Below, piece after piece: positions 1 through 11,640 of a DNA stretch of 64,000 nt. A program made the translations under genes and the position numbers. The notes under the pieces are model-generated. The model was given only the letters and a program-made list of their open reading frames with translations. It searched no databases and had not been told where the DNA came from. Source of the DNA: Struthio camelus (Eukaryota > Chordata > Aves > Struthioniformes > Struthionidae); contig NC_090943.1 of NCBI RefSeq assembly GCF_040807025.1, positions 26,937,213-27,001,212 of the forward strand, given 5' to 3'. Each line of letters opens with the position of its first letter. The first letter of the stretch is position 1.

Positions 1-2524
1 ACTCAGCACCCCTCAAACTTCAGTTCAAAAGTTTAAAACTCAAGTGCAGCATCTGCTATAATAATGCCTGTTTAGTACCTTGTCTCTGTGCTCATAAAGA
101 GCATGCTTTCAGTTAACAGGTTTGTCTGATCTTGGATAGTTTGCTTTTTTTGCTAACCATATTCAACTGTGAACGCTGCCTATAGTATAATTCACTCGCA
201 TTATTCTACTTTAGAGAAATATATAAAGCTTAACATCTTTTAAGACAAACACTTTCTATGAAGAACGTGCCCTCTACTGGGAGTCTCTTCAGCATTAAGA
301 CAATTACGTAGCACCTACTCTTGATTAGTTCAGACATGACCTCCCACTGTGCAGTGTCATTTATTAAGCCAAGTGTACTGTCTCCACTTTTGGCATAAGA
401 CAGATGATAATCTTTCTAATTACGTCTATTACTGGGCTCCAGTGCATCAGGAATATCAGAGGCTTAGTAAATAATGAAGAAAATTTGAAGAAAAAGAAGT
501 AAGTCCTGAGACCAGCCCAGGCTGATGTCTAAAGTATACTGAAAGCTAGGACACAGAGTTCAAAGAAGCAACCAAACTATAACAGGTGTTTTTGTCCTCA
601 GCTGATTCCCTCAAAGTGCATAACTCTGGTAGGACATTAAGGTCATCATCCTCTCTAAACTTATCAACCCTTAATACCTCAATGATGTTTATATTCCATC
701 ACAGAGGAAAGAACGGGATTCTTATTTCTGTTGAGTGAAATTTCTTTCTAAGAATACTACTAAAAGTTCATACAGACTATAAATTCTAATGTAATTAGCT
801 CTGGGAGCTCTGTGCCAACCCACATCTGTCTGTCTGTTCCAGCTGCAAATGACTTTTTCTGTGAGATACAGAATGGCTGGTCTAGACCAAATGTGTGTTA
901 CTCTTTTCCAGGAACTATGTAGTTCTTCTTCATGATTAAACCTAACCGTATGCTGTATACAGTTCTTGAAAAACCCACAGACTAGGCAACTTACGTTCTA
1001 TGCCACTTGGATAATTTGCTTTATTTCAGCTGTTCTCCAAGGTCTAAAAATATCTCTTCTGCAACAGCACTTTTTCACCATTAGCTAATGGGTGTGCAGT
1101 TTTGTTTATTTAGAAGTGGTCAATATGCACAAGGAGTATGAACCTACATAAGTAAGTTCACGGAACCTCACTAGGGGTATTCAAACAAACACAGCAGCAA
1201 AAGAGTATCTCCCGCTTAGGATTTTTTTTTAGTTTTTGGCTCAACATATTGGAAAGACTTCTGTTTTTAGGGGCAGCTTCCATATAGATGTCACACACAA
1301 TGACCCTAGAGCTTCCAACATCTCTGCTAGTGAAAGTGAAGGTCTGGAATATATCAAGCACTTTGGTAACTCTTACAATCTAATAAGGATTTCTATCTTG
1401 CAAAGGCCAATCCAGCCAAGCCACCATACTTGTTAGAGAGTATTTTGTTACTGACCTTTCACAGTAGGAAAGATCTCTGTCAAATAGTAAGTGGAGATGA
1501 CAAAATGTTGGCTGATGAACTTCTCTCACCAGCCCAGAAAAAGATCAGTACTCTACCAAACTCTCTTTCAAGCGTTTTGCTGTCGGAAAGGAATTACTAA
1601 AAAAAAAATGATATGTACATGAAACATAGCACTTTCTTGTCTTGGGGATCTCTCAACATTTTTGATTTCAGACTGTGGCTGGGAGAAGCCGATCCTGCAT
1701 CTACTTGCCCGTGGAAATTCAGGATAGTTGCTTTTTCAAGGACTCTTTTCTCATCTTCTTACAGCAATGGCTACGTGTATAGGCTTTTGCTCTGAATTGT
1801 CTCAAAGTCCAAATGTTCTTTTCAAATCTCTTTGCTTCAGCAACCATGACAAGAACTTAACTCCCTCCTGAAACTCCTTCTAAATAGAAAGGGAACTCTA
1901 CCACTTACCAACTCTAGCTGCTTAGTTTTGTTCTTCCTGGATATAAGATGGGCAAAGCATTCTGCAACAAAAGAAGAGTTTTTGTACACTTTCTGATCCT
2001 CTTCATGAGTTGGAGACAAACTGGGCTTAACAAATTGAGCCTACACCTATCCTTCTCATCAGGTAGGTTGCAGCTTCTTTAACAACCATACAATTCCTGC
2101 TCCCTTGGAATCTTCCTCCTACATCACAACATCTTTTCCTCAAATGTGCCAGCAACATATTGCCATGGTTTGCTCCAGTCCTTAAAACGGCTGTCATCCA
2201 TCTTCAGTCTTGAAGACTTTATACATAAGTGCACATAAGTGGAGAAGAGAGTAAGGAAAGGGTAGGATGATTGCTTTTTAGAAGAGTTTTTATTTTTCAG
2301 GAGAGGTTTCTTTTCACATTTAGAAATTTCATGAGAAGGTTCTATGACGAAAAAATACAGCAGAAGAAGAGAAAACAGCCAGGAGGTAGCATCCACTATT
2401 CAACACTTCTGATAGAAACTAAGAAAACCTTACTAGTAAGTAAAAAACTTTACTAGTAAAATTCCTATTGATTTTGACAGGAAAGATTGGGAATTTTGAA
2501 AATACAGTATCTTCAGGCTCCATC
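1..2524. other. Intergenic, no gene seen
   Basis: This AT-rich stretch has only short open frames on either strand, none with a recognisable domain or convincing splice context. No CR1 tail, RNA gene or CpG-rich patch was seen. It lies downstream of the 3' end of the minus-strand MTERF1 remnant. Confidence 0.5.
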
Positions 2525-2735
2525 TTCCCTGTGACCACTCTTTAGGTACTGGAAGATTGCTATTAGCTAGATCTCCCATGCCTTAGCCTTTCCTTCTTCA
2601 GGCTAAACAAACCCTGTTCTCTTAGTGTCTCCTCATCTGTCACGTGCTCCAGTTCCACAAACATCTCAGTGGCCCTACACTGAACTCTCCATTTTGTCAA
2701 TATCTGGACTTCATTCACAGATCGTCTCGAAACAC
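2525..2735 (-). mobile_element. Old CR1 LINE fragment
   Basis: Read on the minus strand, this segment resembles the CR1 ORF2 C-terminal region: the stretch where CR1s encode the [14 protein letters not shown] and [17 protein letters not shown] motifs is recognisable at DNA level (for example caggctaaacaaaccctgtt on the plus strand). It is more diverged than the CR1 at 11641-13277 and has no 3' octamer tail, so it is an older, truncated copy. Boundaries are approximate. Confidence 0.65.
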
Positions 2736-4896
2736 AGTCATATTATCAGGATGACGAAAGTAATGCAGGATGCATGCGTATCTACAGAGATACATAAATG
2801 TCTGAATTTATAATCAAAAGCATCTATTAGTGATCTTTTCTTACCAAGAAAGGTCATGACTGCTTTGAAACATACTGTGTACTCCATATGTACAGTAATT
2901 AGTCGGAATAGGACATCACTTTAATTATTTCCCAAAGGATTCCATCCTCTGATCTACTGCTAATCTTCAAATATAAGTGAGCTTTACCCTTTCTAGTAAT
3001 TAATGGTCAGTCATTTTTACATTTAACAACTACTATTGCTGTACTTTGCCATCATAAAATTCCTGCTTTCGCATATAAACTAATAAAAAAGAAGTTAGGA
3101 GTTTTTGTTTTACCTTCTTTATCATCTGAATAGGAAGAAAATACATATTGCTTAATGGAAATTCTGGATCGGGGTAAATTATATACAAACTCGTCATTAT
3201 TTGTAATTAATTAAATTATATCTTTTTTATAACTAACCCTCTTTCAAACAGCTCTCCATTTATTGTCCTAATGATTTATTATATTAATTCTCTCTGATTG
3301 GTAAAAAGGAAGTAACCACAGTTCCACTCTGGCATGTTTTATTCCAATTTTTGCTCCCTATAAATGTGTTACAATTCTTCTGTTGGCAGTCAGAGAAACT
3401 CTATAAAAGCAGCATTTACTTCAGTTTCTCTCAGAGCCAAGGAATACATATGCGCTTGACATTTTGGAATATCTGTTTTCAACCATTAATATATGGTAGT
3501 TATTAAAGCTATTGCACTTACTATTTTACACCACCTGAAATGTGCAGCATATACTAACTTATCTTAGTAACTTTCATGGGTTCACCACAAAGAAAAACAA
3601 AAGTATTGCACAAAAAATGCTGAATTGGACAGTACATCTTCACACAATTACTACAAATCTCAAAGATCTCAACCTGTTCAGTTATAACACTAAGAGAAAT
3701 AAAACTATTTCTTTCAACTTTTGGAGGCCCTTCTTAACTTAATTATAAATCATACTGCAAATAAATTACCTTGGATTTTAAAAATAGGCAATACTTGTTC
3801 TTTCAGGGGGGATGTGGGTCCATTTTTCTTTCGTATATCACCGGTTCCTTTAAATAGTAATAGTTAGACAATAAAAACTCCTTTTTTTGCGTTCTGATTT
3901 CCTGCTGTAAAAAGGGGCTCCTCTTCTAATCGTAACAGCTGTTGGAGCAAAGTTAAGACAAAAAGGAAACTAAGACTCTGGCTAAAAGACAAAAGCAACC
4001 TCCACCAACGTTTGTGCCTTACAGGAGTCAGGATCAAGCCTTCCTGGCACTTCCCACAGACATTCCTAACAAGGGAAAATAGTTACAAAAATACAACGTG
4101 GAAGAAAAGTAACATAGGACAATGCCTTTCTTATGAACTAGAAATTAAAATTACTTCTAGAAATACTAAATATTCAGTAATAAACATATACAGATAATCT
4201 TGCATACACACAAGTTATCAGGTTAAATTCTGCCTAGATTTCTGACCAAAGACAGATATTTTTAGACTACACACTAAAAAGCGGTAGGAAACAAAATAAT
4301 GGAAACTTACTTTTACCCAGCTAAAGCGAAAAGAGCAATTGTGTGATCAAAGGACAAGTTTGTGTATATATATCTATCTAAAGATGATGTAATTTAGCAG
4401 TCAGAAAAAATGCATCTGAAAAAAAATACCCCTTTTTAATAATTTACAGGAGTCACCTTACTTTTTCTTGTAGAGGGACCTCCATAAAGTATCTAACAAT
4501 CTAGTTTTATCTCCAGCCAAGACTCTTCTGTAACAATTAATGAAACTACCCTCAGGCCAGTGGGGCTCCAGACAATACCGTTATGACACATCCCTGAACT
4601 GCCTACTGCGGGCTAAACTGCCCCTCCTATTAGGCCCACATTATTTACATTAGGTTTAATCCAGATTCTAATGCAGAAGTTTCCACATTCTGTTTTGAAC
4701 AACCACGCCAGTACTTCACATTAGCAGATTTTTCAAAGTATTCATCAGAAACACAGGCTTCTGTATTTCAGTCATCTATGACAAGATCACTAAAACAAAA
4801 CTCCAGTGATATGACCAAATTTTGCAAATAGTCCCAAAAAGGATTTCAGCAGTTCCTAACAGAAAGGTCTTACTATGACAAACAATTCATCTGAAT
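2736..4896. other. Intergenic, no gene seen
   Basis: AT-rich sequence with only chance-length open frames. No conserved protein motif, RNA gene or repeat array was recognised. Confidence 0.5.
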
Positions 4897-4999
4897 GGGC
4901 AATGTGCTAGGTGACCCTGCTTGAGCAAGGAGATTGGACTAGATGATCACCCACGGTCCTTTCCAACCTCAACCATTCTGTGATTCTGTGATTCTATGA
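4897..4999 (+). mobile_element. CR1 LINE 3' end
   Basis: About 100 bases match the 3' terminus of CR1 in plus orientation: the gtgaccctgcttgagcaagg block, then ggactagatgatcac, then tttccaacctcaaccattct. It ends in the diagnostic octamer repeat (attctgtg, attctgtg, attctatg). Only the extreme 3' end is present, as is usual for 5'-truncated CR1 insertions. Confidence 0.9.
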
Positions 5000-5604
5000 A
5001 TAGTCTCAATTATTTTTATCCCAAATAATTTACATATTTTTCCTCAAATCCTAGTAATTAACGATGCCAGCAAGCTTGCTTCATTTAAAAGAAGTCTTCT
5101 CCCTACCTAGTAAGTTTCTCCAGTTCTCCAGGATCTAACAAACGTAACTCGAAATTTCCCTTTCTCCTTCACATTTTCCCCCTCCAATTTTCATGGCTAG
5201 AATAATCAGATGACCTATACTTCCTTCTTTTTTCACTCCTTATAGTTAAAATTTACCTTCCAGGGCTTTTCTTATACCTCTTCCAGTCTTTTGTTACAGT
5301 ATGTGCCACCACTGACTTCATTTGAATCCTCAGCCAAGTGCATGAATACATTTCTTAGATCTGCTACCTTCACATTTGACAGGCCAAGCATGAGAAGTTG
5401 CTTGGAGTCCCTGAAGAGAATTACAGAACATTTACTTACAGCTGTTTATTTAGGCAAAATAAAGCATTTGGAACTTTTTCAAAACAGTACAGAAAAATCA
5501 CCCCTTTTTTAATTTTTAATTCATTTAATTTTTTTTATTACAAAACCTGGCCGAGGAATTCTCACATAATAGGTTTTCTCCTCTTCAGTAATACCTTTAT
5601 CTGA
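5000..5604. other. Intergenic flank downstream of the MTERF1 remnant
   Basis: AT-rich and T-rich sequence between the CR1 tail and the last codon of the MTERF1 remnant. On the minus strand it would be the 3' UTR and downstream flank of that gene. No polyadenylation site could be assigned with confidence. Confidence 0.4.
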
Positions 5605-7080
5605 TTAATCAAAATGTATTTTTTTCAGCTTAGCTTCAAATCTCTTTTTATTTAAAGTAAGAATGCCAGTTCCATAAATTTGAGTTATAATCAGGTTTTC
5701 CCAGTTCTTTGATCAAGCTACTCATTGTACTTGTACATGGAATATAAGAGTTTATGCTATTTGCTTAATGTGGATTTCTAACTATATGAGACAATCTCTT
5801 TTATCATTAAAGTCTCTGGATGAAAGGAAAAGAACTTGCAGGCAGTGATGAATAAGTCTTTTCACATCTCTTTCAATGCAATCAAGAAAATGCAGCTTTT
5901 CCTTGATATCTGTAAGACTGCTTTCGACAAGCTCATTAGATAAGTTTAAAATATCAGCCACACAACTAGGGAGAAGAGTCAACAGTTCTCAGTTGTTCTC
6001 TTTGAAAGACATCTAGAGAAACTCAATGCTAGCTGTCACTTACTTTCTTCTCCATAAGAGGACTAGGACACTTCTTGAAATGGCCTTCCTTACAAAGCCG
6101 TTTCATTTTCACTGCCTAAAGGAGAGAACAGCTGGGGCTGGAAGGGTCCTCTGGAGATCATGCAGTCTAAACTCCCTGATCAAGCAGGGTCACCTACAGC
6201 GAGTTGTGCAGGACCATGTCCAGTCAGGCTTTGGATAGCTCCAAGAATGGAGATGAGACAACCTCTCTGGGCAACTTATTCCAGTGTTCAACCACCTTCA
6301 CAGTAAAGTGTTTTCTTATGTGCAAATGGAATTTTCTGTATTTCATTCTGTGTCCATTGACTCTCCTCCTGTCACTGGGCACCGCTTAGGAGAGTTGAGC
6401 TCCATCCTCTTTACACCCTCCCACACTCATGACCTGCCCGTCATCCTCCTGTTCAGTTCTACTCTGCTTAGAAATACTTGCGGTATTTCTAAGTGGCTCT
6501 GTTCAGCTTTATATAGAAATCCAAAAAAGCAAAAAATAGTATTCTTTTTTTTCTCCATGTTGCTGTTATTACCAGAATGAAGAAAGGACTCAAGGATATG
6601 TTCTAGAATCTTTACAGTTTCCACATCATTTGTCACAATATTTTTCTCAAAGTTTTTCAAGAGACTCATATGATGACCCATGGTTAATGTTAGATTTGGT
6701 GGTCATGAGCTGATTGTTAGCGCCTTCAGCCTTCAAAATTGCTTCAGGCCTTATTTATTTGTAATCAGCCTCTTTAGAACACCCAGCAACTCTTGTCTTA
6801 CCATTTTGACATCTACTCTGCTGCATGCCAGGTTGCTTTTTATGTGATTCTTCACCATCACTACTCGGTGAGACGGTGCTAGTCTGAATACAGCACCCAT
6901 TGAAAATCCAATACCTAGAAACCATTTGTATTAGAGAAACAACATGATCTTCATGTGCATCAATCCTCTGGCTATCATGGGTATCAGTAGCTGTATATAC
7001 CCTCATGCTGCTGTACTTCCATGGCTCCTCATCCAGAGGTAAGGAAAAAGAAAAGCCACATAACATAACCACTAAGCACA
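5605..7080 (-). pseudogene. MTERF1: MTERF1 pseudogene (mitochondrial transcription termination factor 1), interrupted by CR1
   Basis: MTERF1 is a mitochondrial DNA-binding protein of mTERF repeats, about 400 residues in mammals, that terminates heavy-strand transcription after the rRNA genes. On the minus strand, colinear pieces of the family are visible. A possible N-terminal piece lies at about 7050-6945, followed by KKQPGMQQSR (about 6840). Next come NFEKNIVTNDVETVKILE and ESFLHSGNNSNMEK (about 6660-6555), then FLYKAEQ and FLSRVELNRRM (about 6535-6437). Past the CR1 come GFVRKAIS (about 6100), SIEFL (about 6035), ADILNLSNELVE and SLTDIKEKLHFL (about 5965-5890), RDFNDKRDCLI (about 5815), and the C-terminus NKKRFEAKLKKIHFD with a stop at 5605-5607. 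Breaks include two in-frame stops between SIEFL and ELLTLL, a stop after DCLI, frameshifts around 6680-6780, and the CR1 at 6121-6436. The place next to AKAP9 matches mammalian synteny, which favours a dead original gene over a retrocopy. The N-terminal boundary is uncertain. Confidence 0.88.
6121..6436 (-). mobile_element. CR1 LINE fragment inserted in the MTERF1 coding region
   Basis: Minus-strand CR1 3' portion. On the plus strand the usual reverse-complement blocks are readable: ggaagggtcctctggagatc, ctccctgatcaagcagggtc, gagacaacctctctgggcaa, ccagtgttcaaccaccttca. MTERF1 homology stops at the RVELNRRM motif on one side (about 6437) and resumes at GFVRKAIS on the other (about 6110), so the element split the coding region. 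The terminal octamers are missing or eroded. Divergence from the CR1 at 11641-13277 suggests an older insertion. Ends are accurate to about 15 bases. Confidence 0.85.
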
Positions 7081-9401
7081 CAAACTGAATGTGAAACAAA
7101 GAACGTGCAAAAAAAGTTTCCTTCAACTAGATACAGGTTAAGGAGAAAAAAGGTCTACCCAAAATAAGAAAAGATAAGCAATTATTTAAAAGATATGGCT
7201 ATAAAAATCCCACATATTAGTACACTCAAACTGTTAAAAAGTGCATTCGCACTTCAAACTCAAAAGGACAATATAAGGATGTTTCATCTTGTCAGGAAGC
7301 TATTAAGTTACATAAAGGTTTACAGCATCATTTATAAAAAATGTAATATAGAATCTCCAGCCCTGGGAGAAGGAACAATACGAATTCAACCCTGCACTAC
7401 ACTTTTCCAATTCTGGAAGATCTTATAGCCTCAGAGTACTTGGCTTCATGCACATGGGCCCTGAGATTCAGGTAAATTATGACAACTAAAAGGCTACCCA
7501 GAATTTCCCATACAAGTTTTCTCCCAACACACTCCCCATATATATACCTTCTAAGCAACAGTTGGAGAAGGCATCCTGGAAGGACAGTATCTAGCTGTTT
7601 TCCCCCAAGAATCTCACCCCAAAGGACTTTTTTCCAGTAAATTCAGGTATCACACTACCCTAGTTCCGATTCACAGAATTTCCACATCACTTGTCATAAT
7701 ATTGTTTCATGGCTACAGAAAAATGATGTATTTTATTTTGTAAAAGATAAACTATTTTATGAAATCTTAGTGTGTCAAGAAGTTGAAAATTTCCAGAGCT
7801 GTAAAAAGCACAGCTTTTCAGAGTCCTTCTTCACTGTTTAAAAGCAACTTTTTACTTAGAATTTACAACAGAAGTTTCAGCACTATGTGTCATTTCTTGG
7901 ACTTTTAAAGAAAGTTGGTCCTTTAAAAATCCCAGGTTTTAAATTTTCCAGCATGGTTACATAATTCGGGAAATGATGTCACTCTTCTAGTGTCAAAAAA
8001 CAGTTTGGAAATCCTAAATCTCAGCACGCTTTCTCAGTCAGTGACACAAACAGCCTGCTGAAGTGAATAGAACCTTTGTCTTATTCATCAAAATTTGAGT
8101 TTTTCATTCTTTTTTAAGAACTCCACAAAAACTAGTTACTGACTATGTTCAGACGGCAATCTTCAAAAAATAGGTTTCAGAATAGAAGAATGGATTCAGA
8201 TCTCTCTCTTGGGATTAATTACTGGCAAATTTCCTGTGTTTTAAAAAGCAACTTAATTTACGTAAAAAATAGCACCACTTAAAGTCTGATCCCTTATTTT
8301 GAAATAATTAGAGAAAATATTTATAATTTGGAAAGGCTTTCTCATTCATGTAAGGAAAAGGACTTTCAATCCAGCATTATGGTGTGGGTGAGCTGTTAAA
8401 GAGCAGAAGAGCAAACATACAAATCCTGAATGGTAAAATGGCACTGGAGTAGGTAACACCAATAGAAACACTTAGAGGCCAGTTCTTCCATAAGTGTCCT
8501 ATCAGTCTGGGAACAGCTTTAGCTCACGACTACCACACCTCAGTACAGAAATCTAAGTGTAGCTATCTGCATATGAAACAGGTATCCAAAATCCTATTTT
8601 AGTCAATGGAGATCTAGTCAGACCAGTCAAAGGAAATTAGGGTCCAACCCAGCTGACTGTCCAGTAGATGTTTAGTTTAGAGGAAGCTGAATCACTCTCT
8701 AGTTTCTGTTTACTTTATTGAAAGCAACCCTTGCAGCACTGTAGAGAAGACAGAGAGGGGGGCAAGAAGTTAGTGCTCCCACCAAAGCAGTATCTGAGGC
8801 CATCTGCAGAAAGAAATAAGATATCTTCACTTTTCCCAGAAGTCTCTTCTTTCCTATTGGTATCAACTTGGGTCTAATTCAAATAGCTACAAGTAATATT
8901 CATGACACTGAATCTCACATTGTTAAGCAGCATAAGTGAATTCACACTAAAAAGCCTTAAGAGTAACAGCCCAGTGATAACCCCTCAAGTACATGGAAAC
9001 AACCCGCTAATTTTTTTTAAGTGCCAGAGTCACACCTACAGCAATCCTTGTCCACCCACCACCAAAATAAAAATGCTAATTCTCAAAAGCTAGAGCATGT
9101 TACCTGGATTGTTGATGAAAGCCGCTACAACTTTTTAATCAATGAGCACAATGTCAAGAGGTCTACTCATGTTTGTAAGCTCTCAGCACATTTCAGTAAA
9201 GTTCTAACAACTACAGCTAAGTAAAGTTGTAAGTTCTCCATTTACAGAGTTAAACAATTTTGTAACTCCTGTTACGGTATTCATCAGTAAATATAGGCCA
9301 TATTCTCTGGGATCATAGATCCTTTTCTCACAACGTTGCTCCAGTTTGGCTTTATACTATTAATCGCACAGTCTTTGCCTTTTTTATTCCTGTACACTCA
9401 C
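7081..9401. other. Probable former MTERF1 intron, no gene seen
   Basis: AT-rich sequence between the main MTERF1 remnant exon and the candidate upstream exon at 9402-9550. It would be the intron of the dead gene on the minus strand. Short open frames occur but none is recognisable. Confidence 0.4.
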
Positions 9402-9550
9402 CCTTTTGCTTTTCGGCAAAATACTTCCCCCTTATTTTTTGTCTTCCTGAACTACTTTCTGGCTTTGCATGAACAGCAAGTACAATACATTGGAAGCTGC
9501 TGAAGAGCATGTACCAAACCAGTTCAGACCTTAAAAGCTGCTGTTCTTTC
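9402..9550 (-). other. Candidate 5' exon of the MTERF1 remnant
   Basis: On the minus strand a 149-base segment is flanked by a good acceptor (cctcattttatttttcag) and a strong donor (gtgagtg after AAAGG). It lies between the GC-rich first-exon region and the main MTERF1 exon, where a short 5' exon would be expected. One frame stays open through it but has no recognisable MTERF1 motif, so it may be untranslated. Splice signals alone could be chance; there is no transcript evidence here. Confidence 0.35.
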
Positions 9551-9695
9551 CTGAAAAATAAAATGAGGAACAGTAGGTCATCTAACATCTGGCATCAAGA
9601 TGATTGAGACTATTCTTTTAGCAAATACAGTCCAGATTCTGGAACCTTTTTGTCACTGCTCTCACCCTTCAACCCGCAAAGTCCAACACCGTTAA

Positions 9696-9708
9696 CCCCC
9701 CCCCCCCC
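9696..9708. repeat. C13 homopolymer
   Basis: A run of 13 cytosines in AT-rich sequence inside the presumed former MTERF1 intron. The minus strand is a G13 tract, which may be length-variable and hard to sequence. Confidence 0.95.
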
Positions 9709-10039
9709 AATTTTTCTAGTTAACAGATATTGCTTAGTTCCCTATGTCCGAAACTTTTTTTATATCCAGGGGTCAGAGGTACAACACCTGTTCATGACAA
9801 CCTAGCTAAAGATCAGCTGTATTTTTACAGGATTGTTACAGCCTGTTCCTCCAAATGCTAAGTATGGGGAACAGAAAAGCACCGAAATCCTGTCACTGAG
9901 ACCAGAGAAAGAACCTGTATCCCAAATGACAAGTTTTCCTTCCTCTCCCCTAAAACAAGCTTTCCTGGGCTTTTACCTGTCTCTGTATACACTCTGATGG
10001 TCTGATAAGTGCTTTACTTCGCTAAGCTATACCCCAAAC
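9709..10039. other. No gene seen
   Basis: Ordinary unique sequence between the C13 tract and the GC-rich patch. No gene or repeat recognised. Confidence 0.45.
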
Positions 10040-10360
10040 ATGAGAAAAACACCGCAGCTCTGGCCGTGGATGATCCCCAGGCCCTGAGCGGCGGTTTCAA
10101 GCCTCGCCCTCCCCGTCACAGGGAGGGCCAGAGCCACCCCGGGGCCTGCCAGCCTTCTCCTTACAGAAGCAACAACAGCGGACTCTCTCGTTTTTCCTTA
10201 AAATAAAACGAGGCTGTCCGACACACCTCGTGTGACGGGAGCGCTGGCGAAGCCCGGCCGCAGCCAAGAGCGACCAGGGCAGAGCTGCAGGCAGCAGCCG
10301 CCATTACGCGACGCCAGGCTCGGTTTCAGGGCTGCCACCCAGCAGACCCGCTTCACTCAC

Positions 10361-10500
10361 CTTTTCACTTGCAATTGAGCCACCTGCCAGGAGATGGCAG
10401 CATAAGGTAAGAGTCCGCTGCATTCCTGCCGTTGCAATTACACAAGGAAGCGGTACCCTTTCTCCAGCAGGCGACGTGCGCTGCTTCAGCAACTCTTTAC
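10361..10500 (-). other. Candidate first exon of the MTERF1 remnant
   Basis: On the minus strand this segment ends in AAAAG followed by gtgagtgaag, a near-perfect donor. An ATG at 10423-10421 opens a frame of 21 codons up to the donor. Joined to the candidate exon at 9402-9550, that frame stops after eight further codons, so it is non-coding, mis-paired or decayed. The 5' end at 10500 is a guess. Confidence 0.35.
10387..10400 (+). promoter_or_regulatory. CTCF-like motif
   Basis: CCAGGAGATGGCAG matches the vertebrate CTCF core consensus CCASYAGRKGGCRS at 13 of 14 positions (the mismatch is at the Y). It lies in the GC-rich patch between the MTERF1 remnant and AKAP9. Motif match only. Confidence 0.35.
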
Positions 10501-10520
10501 GGTAAGATCTCGACGTACAG

Positions 10521-11640
10521 AAGTAAGTGGCACGCTATCACCTCCTTGTACTTAAATTACGTTATTTTATTTTTAAACGGTTAGGTTTACAGCAACGGGT
10601 ACAAAATCGCTTGTTTAAAGAGTACAGTGAAGTTTGGTGACAAGTGCTGCAGTCGCAGCAGAGCAGGGGCGTAGGCAGGCCAGCGCGGCTGCTGTGGCCA
10701 GGCAACAGTCAGCTCTTCTTGCGCAAACGACAACCAAAAATGCAAACAAGAAAAAAAATAAAATCGTGCTCAACTTGCCACGGGTGCCATGGTTTTCACA
10801 GAAATTCAATAGCAAATCTTTTTGCTACAGCGTTAGTGAGATGCGGTGTCTTTGGAAGTCTTAAACCGACACTGCATCTGGGGCACCTGGTGTTCGAGGT
10901 GACAGAGCAAGACTTCCCGGTAAGGATCAAAGCTGACCGCCAGGAATTTCATAGTACTTATTAGCGCGTACGGCATTAACAGGAATGCCAAGCCTTTGCC
11001 CTTAAATAAAGGGAATAATGCTTAAATAATGCTAAAAAAGGCATGGCTAAAAGCCATGGCCAAAGGCACGTGCTAAAGGACGTGGATATTTTATTCAAAT
11101 AATTACAGTTTTAGGAACCTGTTTTTTTCAGATTTTTTCACTGTAGTGCCAGTTCTGATCCATGGATCACTTCATCTCAGATGCTATTAGAAATTATGGA
11201 ATTTCTAAAAAAAAAAAAAGTACTGAAAATTCTGATCTGTCAGCACAGCAGTCTGAATGAATCTGAAAAGAAGCTAGTATTCACACGGGTTAATTAGTAG
11301 TTCCCATTGTATTGGGAAACACATGGATATTGTGTTAAAGTTGTAAATTTTTCCATGCTAAATGAAGTTTCATGAGTAATATTTGAACATATAAAATACA
11401 GAAGGAGGAGGAGGAGGAAAATAAGTAGCTTATACACTTTCGCATGCAACAGGAATGAGAATCGTATTGTGAACCTCTATATAAACCTGGACAATTGTTA
11501 CTCTTCAGTTACACAGAAACAGAAATGTACTGTAGTAGCGCTACATATATGTGATATAAATAACTGATTTGTGATAGAAATTACTTCTGTGCATAGCACA
11601 ATTAGCAAATGTCAATTTGATGCTTCTGTGTCACTTAATT
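10521..11640. other. Intergenic, no gene seen
   Basis: Mixed-composition sequence. It contains a short perfect hairpin (catggct, aaa, agccatg; about 11042-11059) and a (GAG/GGA)-rich patch near 11402. Open frames at 10615-10964 overlap on both strands and look like composition effects. Confidence 0.45.

Larger units (their letters stand above)
10040..10520 (-). promoter_or_regulatory. GC-rich, CpG-containing patch: probable relic MTERF1 promoter
   Basis: GC and CpG content rise sharply here against AT-rich flanks (for example gcgaagcccggccgcag and cattacgcgacgcc). Read on the minus strand the patch holds ATGGCGGC, the core of a YY1-type promoter motif (about 10300-10310), and a consensus splice donor at 10359-10360. 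Its place, about 3.3 kb upstream of the MTERF1 remnant and 7.5 kb from the AKAP9 island, fits the original MTERF1 promoter. The CpG density is modest, so partial decay is possible. Transcription direction is inferred from the donor. Confidence 0.45.

Noticed and set aside
6755..7126. A 123-codon minus-strand frame as a separate gene
   Set aside because: Its lower half carries MTERF1 pieces (KKQPGM), so it is the still-open N-terminal part of the pseudogene rather than a new gene.
10615..10964. Open frames of 66 to 106 codons on both strands
   Set aside because: They overlap each other on opposite strands, have no family features and no splice context; composition explains them.
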